61,691 nucleotides of DNA from Porogramme epimiltina (Eukaryota; Basidiomycota; Agaricomycetes; Polyporales; Polyporaceae): positions 1 through 61,691 of the forward strand of contig FTLJ01000093.1 in NCBI GenBank assembly GCA_900155495.1. Direction: 5' to 3'. A program made the translations under genes and the position numbers. Positions 11,611 to 27,300 of the stretch are shown here, one piece after another. Numbering within the stretch: the first letter of the stretch is position 1; each line of letters starts with the position of its first letter. The notes below the pieces were generated by a model. It searched no databases and had not been told where the DNA came from. It was given only the letters and a program-made list of their open reading frames with translations.

Positions 11611-12529
11611 ACCTGACAGTGGAATGCAGGGGAGGTAGCTGGGCGACAGTCGTGCAACGCCGGAGTATTTATATCAGCAAGAAGCGCGGCAGCGATGAAA
11701 GCTCCCTGAATCCAGCGAATACTACGGATTAATGATTAATCACGACAGGGCTGAGGGTGTGCGAAGTGTTGAGAAGTGCCAGTGTCATTGAAGGTTGACG
11801 CACCGGGACAGGTAGTAAATGATGAAGGAACTCTATTTAACGTGTAAGCGACACCGGAAAGCCAGACCATAGTTGGATGGGCATCTCGACATGTGTCAGT
11901 GGTTGAGAAGGTTCTGTAGCTTGCAGAAGGCTCCTGGTATATTATATCAGTGCATGAAAGTAGTGTTGTGGTCTGAACGTTGTCCCTATGCATGATTGGC
12001 GCATGTCCCAGAAACATCAGCTTCGATATCAAGAAGGTTCAAGGAAAGAATGCCGGCGATTGTGCAAAGCCCTAGCACAAGGAAGAGGGCAGAGAGAGAA
12101 AGTGGTGATCAAAGCCATAGTGGAAATGCACGAATATGTGGGAGTCGCGGCTTCTGGCAAAATGCTCCCCAAGGGTTTTCCGACGAGTTCGATATCCTGC
12201 TCAGCAGGCCACCAAAGCCTGGGAGATACAGAAGCCGGGAACACTTGCATAACAGTGATGTTTAAGTATCATCTATGACTGCGTTATTAGTGCAAGCTGG
12301 TGTGGAATCAACGCAACTACTTACTATTCATTGATTTTGGTCGAAAAAGCGCTCTTTTCGATAATGTAGCCCTGCTGCAAGAACTTGAAGTTCGCAGCCC
12401 TAACCTAACGGCGCTCCTGCACCCGACTCGCCTGAGGTTAGTCGGCGTTGTTCCAACACATCCGGCGGGCGCGATAAACATGACTCGATATCCCGTGGTA
12501 TAAATACATACAATCAGAGGTATAGACAC
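11611..12529. other. Intergenic region, no gene seen
   Basis: AT-richer sequence with no coherent coding signal on either strand. At 12397-12409 there is a short telomere-like CCCTAACCTAA, and around 12342-12362 a 21-nt near-palindrome. Neither is long enough to assign a function. Confidence 0.45.
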
Positions 12530-13745
12530 GGGGAAGAAAATTCGGCGCATGTTGGTTTCCCGCCCAGCAGCGCTGCGACGGTACTTATCCCGAGGACCAC
12601 GAAAAGGTCTGCGCCAGGACGGGCCCTCGGGCCCGCCCTCCCTCGGGACGCACCTTATTATGATCCCACAATCCACCTAAAGTCGCTCGGCTCCAGAGGT
12701 CGCTAAAGGAAGTCGCCAAACAGGATTGCCACGGGATGTCGCCAAAGAGGACCGCCACAGAGTGTCGTCGGAGTGTCGCCACAGAGGCAGCCATAGCCAT
12801 GGCCAGTACCTAGAAACACCGGGACGGGGGCGACAGCGATGGGACATTCCGGCGGCGGGCCATGGTACCTGGCAGAACAAACGGTGAGTAAGGGGGCCCG
12901 GGGCGAGACATCCATTTGAGCGGCGGCCATGGTTGAGGTTGATCGTTGGGTTCGGAGCCTTCCTTGAACTTTGCCGCGAGTCCTTGAGATGAGTAGCCGC
13001 CATAGACCAACGAGAGGGTAGACCGTCACGGAGGATCTTCGCCCGTTTGGGGCTGTGCGTTTGGACGCCGTTGTTGACATGCCAGAGGATCGTGTCGCCT
13101 AGACCAGGAGGATCGAATGTCGCGGAAAGTTCGCCTGATAGTTGCCTGGGGGTAGTTTGAGCCGCTGTGGACCGACAAGGGGATAGACCGCCACGGAAGA
13201 TCTTCGCCCGTTTGGAGCTATGCATTTGAGCGCACTTGTTGATGCCGAGGACCGTGTCGCCTAGACCAAGAGGACCGATTGTCGCGAAGCCACCAGGTAG
13301 TTGCGTGAGGGTCGTCCAGTGGGAAGGGAGCGGAGCATCTTGAAGACGATGATGGTCGAGGTTGAAGTCCGAGGGGAAGTTTGCTGACCATTCAGTCGGG
13401 CTGTCCAGTTCGGCGCGGTCGTTGACGTTGAAGGCCATGTCGTCCGGAACAAGAGGGATCGAGGGTCGCTGAGAAGTCGCCAGAAGGTCGCCAAGTGGTA
13501 GCCAGACAATAGCCTAGTGGTCGCCTAGTGAGGAGGGAGAGCCTAGAGAGAAGATGGTGGTGGTTGAGAATGAAGTCGAACGGGCGTTGAGGCGACCTTC
13601 TTATAGATGTATGGGTGGTGGCTGGCGAGGGAGGACGATGTTCAAGTCAGCCGCTCTTCACATAACATAACACTAGCAAACAGTGTCGGGAGAGCATCTT
13701 GTCAGCCCGTCGATCGACAGGTGTTCCCGAGACCTTCCGAGGACT
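12530..13745 (-). repeat. Dispersed repeat copy A, probable retroelement relic (solo LTR or TRIM-like)
   Basis: Read on the minus strand, this segment is homologous to 37600-38430 on the plus strand (copy B). Shared blocks include a start near TCCTCGGA, then GGGCTGACAGGATGCTCT-like sequence, a TATAAGAAGG box, repeated TGGCGACACTCTG-like motifs, and the end block CTTTTCGTGGTCCTCGGGA followed by GGGAAACCAACATGC. Copy A is ~385 bp longer because of a central insert with internal tandem duplication. A minus-strand frame over 12677-13438 is open for 253 codons but has no recognisable gag, protease or polymerase motif. I saw no terminal inverted repeats and no clear TG...CA ends, so the class is uncertain. 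Confidence 0.65.
12990..13345. repeat. Tandem duplication of ~165 bp inside repeat copy A
   Basis: Two adjacent units share GTAGACCG.CACGGA.GATCTTC and GTGTCGCCTAGACCA blocks. They start near 13017 and 13182, with homology extending ~25 bp upstream of each. A weaker third unit may precede them. The units are diverged, so the duplication is not recent. Copy B lacks the block. Confidence 0.6.
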
Positions 13746-14926
13746 CTTCACCTCAACTATGGAGGCCAGCCATAACATTCTTATCGAAGAGTTGTCTTCG
13801 TGGTACCTTGAGGAAGCCGTACCATCTTCGGGCACCCACAGGAGCGAGGGTTACGTTTTGCGAAACCGAAACTTGAATTCTCTGGTTAGGCTGTAAACTG
13901 GTTGTGAACTTAATACAAGCATGGAAGTTGCCGCAGATATGTTCGCCGATTGACTTCCTGGTCGTCACACCGGAGCATTCAGCCAGCGAGCGGCGAGGAT
14001 AGCGGGTCCAACAAGCTCCAGTAGGTTGTCCACCTTCTTCATTGGTCGATAGTGTGACATGTCGGGTTTGCACAGAACCGGGAATGGAGACCGCCACAGC
14101 CCACAGCACCAAAGGTGCGTCACTTCTTCAGTACGTCGCTACTAGACTTCACTAGCCACTGACCCTACCCCCAGAAAAGTTGGCAGAGGAAGACATAGAT
14201 CCTGAATGTGTCTCTCAACACTTGGCCTGGCAAGAGTTTTGGTGACCTCTAGCAGACCGCGGATCCAAACCAGCCTTCTCGTCACTTGAATTCACAGCTG
14301 AACAGCCAGCGTCGATCATCGACGCCATAGAGCCCCAGGCTTTAGGACCGCACCGAACTGCGGCGTGACAATGACGGTGGAGTGTGGAGTTCCGGCGTTG
14401 ACTTCGTCCGGTTGGCTGTCAGCTTCTGAGTGGCCTGCTAAACGCCAAAGTTGAACAAGAGGCAGCCAGAGTCGCTAAGACGAGGACGCAGGGTGGGCAT
14501 GAAGCAAACGAATGTAAAGTACACGTAGAGACCAGCAACGGATCAGAAAAAGCTCTAGGTAGGGTGCTGAGTAGGTGAATGAAGCTTGAGGCTTGGGTGG
14601 CGTCTGACCACTGCTCGCCACTGGTGGCACTAGGCTCTTCGGTTGAGCTTGATCTCCCGCTTCCAGGTCGGCTTGTCTTGGGAAGAGATGCCACGCAACT
14701 TTAAATGGTAGATCGCGCAAAGTTCTCCGGTCAGCCACGATCTCGGAGGCAGCGGAGTGATGGTATAGAGGTAAGTGAGGGTGCGTGTTCTCGACGTCAC
14801 CGAGGCGCCGTGGTTGTGTGGCGTGGGAGCGTCACATGACCCAAGGGGAGGGATGCACTCATCCTTTCGAATTCGACTCTCCCTTGTTCGTCCCTGCTGA
14901 GAGCCCTACGCCATTCTTTTCCGTTT
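13746..14926. other. Intergenic region upstream of the kinase-like gene; no gene supported
   Basis: A minus-strand frame over 13753-14112 (119 codons) and another near 14475-14738 have fairly protein-like composition but no family I recognise. They may belong to the same decayed retroelement as copy A. No splice-consistent gene could be built. Confidence 0.35.
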
Positions 14927-16222
14927 ATGCGTCCTGAGGATCTCCTTACTGTCGAGAAGTTCTGGAGGGATCACTATGAATGGTTGCAGCGCTTAGGTTA
15001 CACTCTCCGTCCCCGGTACAATCCTGAGTGGGTTCCTTCATGGTACGGAACCAATAAGTCCTGGCTTCATTGCGAAGACGGCATAGCAGTCTCGGTCAGT
15101 AACACTTTCTGCCTCTTCTTGTAACGCATACATTGAGAACTCCTATCTGGCAGACTGGTGCTGTCATAGATGCAGTGCGAAGCAAAGACGATCGTGTGGT
15201 GATGATCAAGCACCTGAGGAAGTCAGCTCACCCGAACGAGAGCATTATCGGCCGTTATCTATCTTCTCCACCCCTCTCCGATGATCCCAGAAACCATTCT
15301 TGCCCGGTTCTAGACGTCTTCGACGATCCTGGCGATCCCAACATCCAATATATTGTGATGCCCTTGTTGAGGAATTATAAAGACCCGAAGTTTACGACTG
15401 TCGGAGAGGCCGTCGAGTTCTTTCGACAGGCATTTGAGGTAGGTATCAAACAATGCAATGCGCTGTTCCAATGCTTACTGTTGTCCGTGCAGGGTTTGCA
15501 GTTCATGCACGAGCATCACGTCGCACATCGGTAAGTTCCACCTGTAGCCTACGGTGGCGTGGATGTTCACCTTCGAATGCCAGCGATATATCAATTCTGA
15601 ATATCATGATGGATTCCGCACCAATTCTTCCTAACATGTTTCACCCTCAGCAGCCATGGCGTACTAGGGATAACATGAGGGAACTACGACCTTACACACG
15701 GACTGCGCGCCCCGTAAAATATTACTTTACGGACTTCGGTCTATCAAGTCAGTACAATGCAAACGTCAATAACCCTGTCGAAATTCCAATTCTCGGAGGC
15801 GACAAGACTGTACCCGAATTCCAGAAAGACCGCGCTACTCCACGGAATCCCTTCCATACTGATGTATACTACATGGGTAACTTAGTAAGACGAGACTTCC
15901 TCCAGGTCTGTGTCCCCGTTCGTACAAGTCTGTGCTTTCCTGACGTCGAAAAATCTAGCAATACTCAAATTTCGCTTTCATGGAGCCTCTTATCGCTCGC
16001 ATGGTTCAAGACGATCCCGACAAGCGTCCTACCATAGATGAGGCGTTATCTGAACTTAATTCTATCGTACCACGGCTATCGAAGCTCAAGCTGCGCGAGC
16101 GTCTCGTTTTACGACGAGATGGCACTACCATGAACTTGCTGAAAGGCGTACATCAATCATTGTTCCGCACCATACCGAACCTTCTGGCTTTTAGATCCGC
16201 ACTTCCTACACCGAAAGCCTAG
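14927..16222 (+). CDS. Protein-kinase-fold protein, divergent basidiomycete type
   Basis: Five exons (14927-15094, 15154-15438, 15493-15530, 15584-15905, 15959-16222) give 358 aa with consistent phases. The VMIK strand supplies the beta-3 lysine (Lys75). The catalytic loop reads HRDISILN (Asp165, Asn170), split by an intron between Arg and Asp. The metal-binding DFG is present (Asp214, in YFTDFGLS). A late motif, MVQDDPDKRPTIDEAL, matches the subdomain XI arginine region. The glycine-rich ATP loop is not recognisable: the segment before VMIK reads TGAVIDAV and follows a ~55-residue N-terminal stretch rich in Trp and Tyr. Catalytic residues are retained, so it may be active with an unusual nucleotide pocket. 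Lineage-expanded kinases of this kind are common in agaricomycetes; the substrate is unknown. Confidence 0.8.
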
Positions 16223-16754
16223 TTACATGGCATACCTCATGCTGGGGATCTTGGACGTCTCGCACTGGCCCGCCCAGAGTAGATCCGCCTCCCCCAGCCC
16301 CTAGAGGCCGCCAGCGGCCAGCGCTAGGTAGTAATATACTGTACATCTCTAAACTGAATTGAAGTGAAGCTCAAGAGGCGCCGAGCCTCCGAAGCTTACC
16401 TTAATGCGTGCATAGAAAGGGAATCCGGTCGCTGCAGCTACGATCATTCCATTCAAATGGTTACAGAACATTCAAGACCATAAACAAAACACTGGATTAC
16501 GCCACTGAACTCCGACCAAACACCGAAGCCACTACCAAAAGGTTCAGCCAAGCGGTAAGGTGGCAGCGGAGTCGTAAGAGTTCAGGTAACTAGCCTTTCC
16601 GAAGAGACATACACGCCCATACATACATACATTCCGGCGACGTTTATGAGGAGTGACGATCTCAAACGGTGTTTAAGAAGGAGGGCTGTGTACGCGAAAG
16701 GAGCTCAGTCAGCTTCACAGTAAGGCAGGCTAAGGGGTCGGCAAGATAGAAAAC
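16223..16754. other. Convergent intergenic region, no gene seen
   Basis: This lies between the 3' ends of the kinase-like gene and the first peroxidase gene. It contains a short (CATA)n microsatellite around 16617-16634. Nothing else is supported. Confidence 0.5.
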
Positions 16755-18332
<1,578 letters not shown>

Positions 18333-18376
18333 AGCTGTGATGATTCTGGTCGAGGAGGTTGGAGATTGGATGCACT

Positions 18377-18398
18377 AGGAGACTCGAGGTCGAGTGCT
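18377..18398 (-). promoter_or_regulatory. Leader block shared with peroxidase copy 2
   Basis: A ~20-nt block around GACTCGAGGTCGAGTGCT, between the TATA box and the ATG, recurs with one change at 23066-23088 in the same relative position of the second peroxidase gene. It therefore descends from a common promoter/leader and may be functional. The core CGAGGTCGAG is itself nearly repetitive. Confidence 0.5.
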
Positions 18399-18424
18399 GG
18401 GGACTCTGTCAAACTCTTGGTGGT

Positions 18425-18431
18425 TTTTATA
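18425..18431 (-). promoter_or_regulatory. TATA box of peroxidase copy 1
   Basis: Reverse-strand TATAAAA, 93 nt upstream of the ATG. The paralogue has TATAAAG 94 nt upstream of its ATG, and the equal spacing supports both assignments. Confidence 0.65.
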
Positions 18432-19754
18432 CCTCGCCACGCGGATCGTTCATGTCCCACATTCTCATGTTGAAGATAGATGGAGGCATTGCCGCGCATT
18501 GAAAGTCGCGCCGGAGCAAAACAGAAGCCGCTGCCCGACACGGAGCGAGGGAAAGGATCACGGCGTTCGCATGCATGGAGCGTCGACGTTGAGTGTACGG
18601 AGTTGAGGTTAAATTGGACATCCGTGTCTACCATATTGTTGCGTTTCCAGATCCGGGGGAGAGTGTCCCACAACCTGAAGGATGTACAAACATCCGACAC
18701 GGCGGATGGCCAATTGAGATGTCTACGCGGAGCAGCGGGTAAGCCGTTATTGGAAGTACGTCGCACGTAGTGCATGTAATGCGTACCGTGTGCCAGTCCC
18801 CCGGTAGCGGCGTGAGCGAGGCCTTGGGACCAATGACCTGACACAGGGCGGAAAACACGGTTCCGAGGGCTCGACTGCGATCTGTACGTAGTCCGCCAAT
18901 ATATTGAGATCGCCGATGTATTGGGACACCCATTTCGGCGTATGAGGTCCCTCGAATGCTGCTTATGTTCTGGCAGCCAGGCTTGGCCTTCCAAGGAAAG
19001 TATGAGTAGTTGAACAAGAATTTGGTATTGCGAGCGACGGATAGAGCGCTGAATGCTGTGGCGGCGGGTCGTCTATAATGGTAGGTAGGAGTCCAAGATA
19101 TTGACAATCAAGTCAGTGTCCAGATGGTCATTGCGAGCAAATAGCTCGCTGGTCACTGGCTACCATTCTACCGTTTCTAGGCTGGAAGAAGCCGGTCAGA
19201 TTGTCATATATGTGGGGAAGGAACGGTAGGAAAGACCTCACAGAAAACATCTCGGAGACGGTGCAACACAGGCAAGCTGAGAAGTCTTTCCCAGACGGAG
19301 ATAAGGTAAGCGATGCGCAGCGGCTGATAGAAGGTGATCGTGACGTCAAGTGTCACGACTGTTGGATACGGACTGCTCATGGCTTGAGAACAGTATTAAC
19401 GTTTGAGGAGGGCTGGACAAGGGGCCGCAGCAGCCTCTAGAAAAAAAGGTCGTTAGAGCGGGAACGGAATCTTCTGCATCATTTCTGAATTTCAACCACA
19501 AATGCTAGATTTATTTCGTGTTTAAGGGGCTGATGCGACGAAAGAGGCTGCCCACGGTCGTTTAAAGAGATGTGCAAGCGATGGAGTAGGGCCAAGGAGC
19601 GTGGGAGACGACGTGGAAAGACGCCTGTCCGGAAATAGCCAGCAGGAGTCTCAGCCACCGGAGGCAAACAAGGTTGCTACAAGCTCGACTGGGTGTGAGG
19701 ACACTCGGGGCCGTGTGTCTCCCAACAACCATCGACCGGCCCCGTCTCGCACAG

Positions 19755-20656
19755 ATGGCCCCACCGAAGCGTGCCCCTTGCCAAGTGTGCGACTCGACGC
19801 CGTCCAAATATACCTGCGCCGCCTGTGCCGTCCTCTAGCAGCTGAGAACCCGTCCTCTTCCTCCGTTTTGGGGTCCTCATCGCCTTTCCGCCTTCCAGCT
19901 GCTCCGTCGCATGCTACAAGCAACACAAAGGTAGACTCAGATCCTCCGCTGCTCGTGTGCTCTCTCTCACGAAAAATTTTAACGTAGAAACATGCCGAGG
20001 ACGCCCTCACGCGGCACCGACTCCTGACTCTGTCGTTGCGTCTGCCGTTCAACAGGCCAACGCGGCAGCAACAGTCCAGGACCATCGTAAGCTGCTGCTG
20101 CGATTTTTGGATGTTTCACTGACAAATCATTTGTCTTCATTATCACAGCACGTCCTGAAGTGCAGCCGACCGAGTCAGCAGAAGCTGCAGGGACGGAGGA
20201 GACGCAGGAACAGCCTTTACGGACACTGGCATCCCTGAGATGGCCGTATGTCCCCGACGAATCCGCCTTTCCCGACCCTCTCAAACGCGACGACCCAAAG
20301 CCCCTACAGCTTCCTCAGTATGAATCTATAGGTCTGCGAATCACTGCTAGCTTCTCTCAATCCCAAAACTCATTTAAGCCTCCGCAGCAACCTCTACCGC
20401 GATCCGTCGCGTTCTGGGCTCCAATCCACGTCTTCGTGACATCTTAAAGTCTATCGACGCGCTTAGGGGAGAGGAACGAGAAGTGGCTCTCCAAGAGGCT
20501 CTTGGCGTCGCTGGATCAAGATCAAGTGCCCTCGCATCTCTCGGACATGCCTCCGACGAAGACAGAAACGCCCTCAGACAACTGGCAGAAGCTGTAGAGG
20601 GTGCCGTTAGAGGGGGGAAGAAAGATGTCCTTGGACTCGACTGGGGAGACTCCTAG
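19755..20656 (+). CDS. HIT-type zinc-finger protein, ZNHIT3/Hit1-like
   Basis: ZNHIT3/Hit1-type proteins assist box C/D snoRNP assembly; that role is taken from the family. Five exons (19755-19837, 19899-19930, 19988-20086, 20149-20331, 20379-20656) give 224 aa. The HIT finger is complete: Cys9, Cys12, Cys21, Cys24, Cys29, Cys33, His37, Cys41, the canonical C-x2-C-x8-C-x2-C-x4-C-x3-C-x3-H-x3-C pattern. Residues ~135-175 contain AIRRVLGSNPRLRDILKSID, resembling the conserved C-terminal LR..NP.LR..L motif of ZNHIT3. The first intron (19838-19898) starts with GC rather than GT: only this boundary yields AVLYCSVACY, while the nearby GT choice breaks the finger. The gene sits between two co-oriented peroxidase genes on the opposite strand. 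Confidence 0.85.
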
Positions 20657-21046
20657 CTGGCCCAGATTGACAGGTCCACACACTCTAGTGAAATGGTACA
20701 ACGGTGGCCGCCATGCACTTTGAACGCCCATTGAACTATGAGTCATATAGCATATATTCCACAATGATCGCTGTTACATAGCAAATACACACCGAATACA
20801 TACGGCACCCCGTACCGTTACCCCAAAGGCTCGACACCACGCCGTTACCGGAACCCATCTCCAACAACCGACATACTCAACCAGCACCGAAATACGAACA
20901 TTCTTCGACTCGAAAACCTAGAGCCTCTCATCACCCCCACCCGAGCGGAAGCTCAAGGTGCGAGGTGGCGCGGATGGCGAATTCCCTCACGAGGGCGGGC
21001 TATCAGGCGTCTGTCAGCACGCACAACGCCACCAAGTGTAGAAAAC
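20657..21046. other. Convergent intergenic region, no gene seen
   Basis: About 390 bp between the 3' ends of the HIT-finger gene and peroxidase copy 2. Presumably both 3' UTRs. Confidence 0.5.
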
Positions 21047-23022
<1,976 letters not shown>

Positions 23023-23065
23023 GGTTGCGAGAAAGAATAGTGCGGTGGAAAGCAAAAGAGACAGT

Positions 23066-23088
23066 GAGGAGACTCGAGGACGAGTGCT
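23066..23088 (-). promoter_or_regulatory. Leader block shared with peroxidase copy 1
   Basis: The counterpart of 18377-18398: GACTCGAGGACGAGTGCT, between TATA box and ATG, on the same side and at the same relative position. Confidence 0.5.
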
Positions 23089-23115
23089 ACCGTTGAGGAG
23101 CGCATCCTTGAAGTG

Positions 23116-23122
23116 CTTTATA
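23116..23122 (-). promoter_or_regulatory. TATA box of peroxidase copy 2
   Basis: Reverse-strand TATAAAG, 94 nt upstream of the ATG, matching the spacing in copy 1. A TGCGCTC heptamer (reverse of 23098-23104), which fits the metal-response consensus TGCRCNC, lies just downstream; one such match could be chance. Confidence 0.6.
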
Positions 23123-24303
23123 CCCCGTCGATGGGCTACTCCCTACTATTCGACGTTCTCAGGTCGTCGACGAATCGGGCCACGCGAGCGTCCGTCGGTG
23201 AGCGACGGGGACGGGACGAGGGAAAACTCGCAAACATCGTGCACTTCGTCCGCTGGCGAGTAGGTAAAGGAGAGACCAAAATATGAAGGACGTGTATGCG
23301 GCGACGGCGTAATGCCCGGGTTTGCGGGAGAGGTCCCACAAACGGTGTGTACCTCGAAAAGCTACCAATGCCGGGAACGGATGAGAACACCATTATCCGC
23401 TGATCGAGAAAGTTGACGGACCATCAAAGGCGGTAATTCGTGGTGGTTCCGAGTGCCCGACCTGAAAAGAGTCTATATATGGGTTCTTGTCGCTGGGGCC
23501 AAGCGATGTTGCAATTTTGGCCATATTTTTCTCGTGAATAGGATATTTGGCCGTCCATGCAGCACGGAAGCATTGAAACAGGCCCTACTGCGCATTTCAG
23601 TTAGCCCATTTGACTATAAGGGGGATACGCACGCGCAATATCAGCGTCTGCGACTTTGCTGTGGGCTAGCTGCTTGGTCGCCAGTGTTTGTCAGGCTTAC
23701 TACTGTCTTTACAATACTCGGCATTAGGATGTGTCTTCAGTCTCTGGTCTCTGGAGGGTCGTTTTCGCGTGTAGGGATATGATGACGTGCTAGAAAACGT
23801 CCTGTTGCGAGGTTCCAGAGGCGCCATAATGGCCGTGGGAAGTTCGAACTACTAGCAATGTGCCCGGGACTGAGCAATGCTGTTGACACAAAGTTGGCCT
23901 CAGGTAGGAGTAGATCTAGCCTAGTGAGGTGTCAACAACGTGCATTTATCTTTTCAAAACGAGGAAGAGACGTACCGGTATGTGGTGACCTCAGCTTCTC
24001 CACATATGTTTGAGGTACATACTACGGCTTTTGCCGCCGGTAAGTGATTTAGTTTTCGTCTGCTCATGTGCTCATCCTTTAAGGATTCAGTGGCTAACGA
24101 GCAATCGTCAGCGGCAGAGTATGCATTACAGATGTGTACTAGGTTGAAATACAGAAAGCATGAAACAGAACCAAGATCCAGACAGCAAATACGACAGAGT
24201 TCATGACATCTCCTCATCAGAGTCCGATATGGTCTCTTTACTTTTGCTGAAGGGAGGATGTCAGCTACCTGGCCAATTAGGTGGCGAGGACAGGGTAGAC
24301 TTA
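23123..24303. other. Upstream region of peroxidase copy 2; no gene supported
   Basis: About 1.2 kb. A plus-strand frame over 23453-23782 (109 codons) has no family resemblance. The 3' UTR of CTR9 ends in the right part. Confidence 0.45.
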
Positions 24304-27300
24304 CTACTGCTTCTTCCTCGAGGTGGTTGTTGCTGGGGCTTCGTCGTCGTCGTCATCACGAACCGCACGCTTCTTTGCCCGCTGATGAGGTAAACACCAC
24401 GAAAGCCTATATTAGCCCTGTATCGACGCCTCGCGATGCAGACATAACATACCTTCCGTGGTTTCTGCTCTTCCTCGTCACCACTGAACAATGCCTCATC
24501 GTCCCCAGAGTCCGCGGTATTCTTCTTGGAGAGCTTGCCACGTCGCTTCTTGCCCTTGGGTTCACCGCCGGCATTGGCGCCCTCGTCCCCACTCAGGTTG
24601 TCCCGCTTGACGCGCTTCGCCTTCTTCGCCGCCTTCTCGCGCTCCTCGTCGCTCTCCAACCGCTTCACCTCCCGTGTCCACTCCTGTGCCTGTTCGCGCG
24701 CCTTCCGCCGCTCCTCCGCGAGTAGCTCGTTCTGGACGCGCAGCCGTTCCCGCTCCTCCCGCTGCAGGTCCGAGTCAGTACGATTCCCCATATAGGACAG
24801 TGGGAAACAGGGGCGAGTTTCGGAAAATAGAGCCGGCAACTCACCTCCGCCGCATCAACCCTCTCCTTCTCTTCCTGCCGCCGCTGGCGCGCCGCCTCGA
24901 GCTTCTTCTGGGTCTCATCTTCCCACTGCCGCTGCGTAGTAAGATGCTCCTCGCACCGCCGCAGCATGTTCTCACCATACTTGCGGCGCTGGTCGGCGAT
25001 TTCACGGCTATAGGGCACAACCGGTGACTGGTCCGCTGCAAGGGATGCGAACAACCTACGCGTTCACACAACTAGTCAGTAAAGGGCACAATTAACGTAA
25101 CGAGAGGCTAAAAACAGACTTTTGGGCGTGGCCAGCCTGCTCGATAGCCTTCTGTAGGTCCTTGAGAGATCGCTTTGCAGGAGGTACGGACATCATGAGC
25201 TCCGCAGCTTTCTGCTGAATCATAGCGATATTGTACAAGATGGCCTTGTCGTGGGGACGGAGGTGCAGTGCCTGGCGAATGCGTAAGCCTACAGAGACGA
25301 TTGGCTGCCGGGTTGAGGTTCAAACCTTTTGGGCATATTGCAAAGCAGTCATCATGGAGCTAAATGACTGGTCCTTGTTTCCCTTCGCGTTCCATGCCCG
25401 ACAAAGACAGAGCAAGACAGAGACATCTCGCCCGCCGTAGAACCTCCTCGAAGCCGTCTCGTACTGTAGTGACAAGTCAGCGTCGTTGTTCACTTTGCAA
25501 CGGGGGGATCACTTACGCTCTCGATCGCCCTGTCATACTCATCGCGCGCGAAGTAACAGTGACCCATGTTGGCGTACACGCTACCGTCGTTGACCGACTC
25601 CCTCACTTTCGCGAAGATATCGAGGGCCTCGCGTGAGTTCTTTGCTCTCTTCTGCGTCTCATCGGCTGCCAAAGGGCCCAATGCGCCGCCAAGGTTGCCT
25701 AGTGCGTCCTCTGCGACGACGATCGCAAGGCCTTGGGCGGCGACCGCGCACATCGGGTCCAGCTGGAGGGCCTTCTCATAGAACTCGGCGGAGCGCTGGA
25801 ACCCTCGCCGCCGGTCCTTGATGCCATCGGGTGACGGGTCTCTGTTCTCTCGTGCTTGGTGGTACTGCAGCCAGCCGGCAGCGCAGAGTGAGTAAACGTC
25901 ATACTTCTCAAAGTCGCGGAGGGTAAGGAAGACAAAGTCTTTGGCGAACTTGATCATGTTGGATTGGATGAGGAAATAGGTGTAGTACGCGCGAAGGTTG
26001 AGGTCCTTGGGTTGCGAAGAGAGTGTCTGCTTGAGGAGCTCGTGGGCTTCATTGTATTGACTGAGGTCCGCCAACATTTGAGCCTGTCGTACTTTGGCTG
26101 CAAGGGAGTAAGCGCGCGATCAATTGAACTGCAAGAGAGACTTACCATCGGCGTATTCTGGGTGCCTTGCGAGGAGTTTGTCGTATGCCTCCTTCGCCTT
26201 GGCAGTTTCGCCCTGGTCCTCATAGACTCGAGCGAGGTTGTACAAGATGGATGTTGACATGGCTTCTGCCGTAGACTGGTCCAGATTGGAGGCATGTGTC
26301 AAGGCGGTTTCGTACATTGACCGCGCTTCGTCGAGGTGGCCATCCAAATGCCGGAGAGCGCCCAGGTTGTTGACTAAACGAGGCTCCACCTTGCCGGCGG
26401 CTTCACTGCCTGTCAGTGCTTGTCTGTATGCGCGCTCCATCCGGTCGAGGCTTTCATCTTGATAAAGTTTCGCAATCTCTATGAACATATCGGGGTCATC
26501 TGCCAGCTTGCGCGAGGAGGATGTGAGGTTGGCCGTGTGACCATTGGTCTGTGCAAGACTGGAGCTGGAGACGCCAATATCCTTGCAGACGCGGTCGAAC
26601 AAATCGCGTGCACGGGTCTTCTCCTCGACTTTCTCGGAATCTGTCATCCCGGGTCTTGGATGTGCTCGTATTGACGCCAGCATTCCTGTAAGCTCCACCG
26701 ATTTGGGGTTTGCAGGTTGCTGCAGGAAAGTGTCGAGGGTGTGAATGGCACCGGCAATCTCATCTGTAACCTTGTGAGTAGCAAGTAAGCTGGATTGTGA
26801 GTTACCACTTACCGTTCTTGAGTTGCAGCTGAGCCGTGCCGATCGTTGCTAAGACATTATCCTTCCTCGCTTCCTTCGCCTTGTTGAAATGGGCCCCAGC
26901 TTCTCTCATTGAGCCCTGCCGATGGCAAACTCGTCCGGCGCGGATATACCCATCGCACAGGATACCCTTCACATCCGCAAATTGAATGGTGCGCTCGGCA
27001 AGCTTGAGGGCCTATAAACGCCTTGTAAGCCGCGAATACGATTTGCATGGCTGAAGTTTCGCTCACTCGCTTAGTGTCTCCCTTTTGTAGGAAAAGTTCG
27101 CACAAAGCATTCGACGCGGCAGAATTCCGTTGGTTGGCATTGAAAGCGCGTTCAATCAGACGAGTGCCAGTTAGGAATTCGTCTCGACGCTCCTCTTCGG
27201 TCTGATTGTCGTTCTTGCTGGCATTCAAGGCCTCCAATCCAAGCAAAAGTTGCGCAGACCATTCTCCCGGGTTCTGGGCTACATGTCAGACAACATAATA

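Larger units (their letters stand above)
18333..19754. other. Upstream region of peroxidase copy 1; no gene supported
   Basis: About 1.4 kb between the divergent peroxidase and HIT-finger genes. A minus-strand frame over 18628-19107 is open for 159 codons, but its composition is ordinary and no family is recognised. The segment near 18377-18431 is promoter/leader and is described separately. Confidence 0.4.

Noticed and set aside
12397..12409. Telomere-like CCCTAACCTAA
   Set aside because: Only about 11 bases and interrupted; chance occurrence in 60 kb is plausible.
23453..23782. A 109-codon plus-strand frame upstream of peroxidase copy 2
   Set aside because: Ordinary composition but no homology that I recognise, no leader or splice sites, and only a weak TATATAT at its start.
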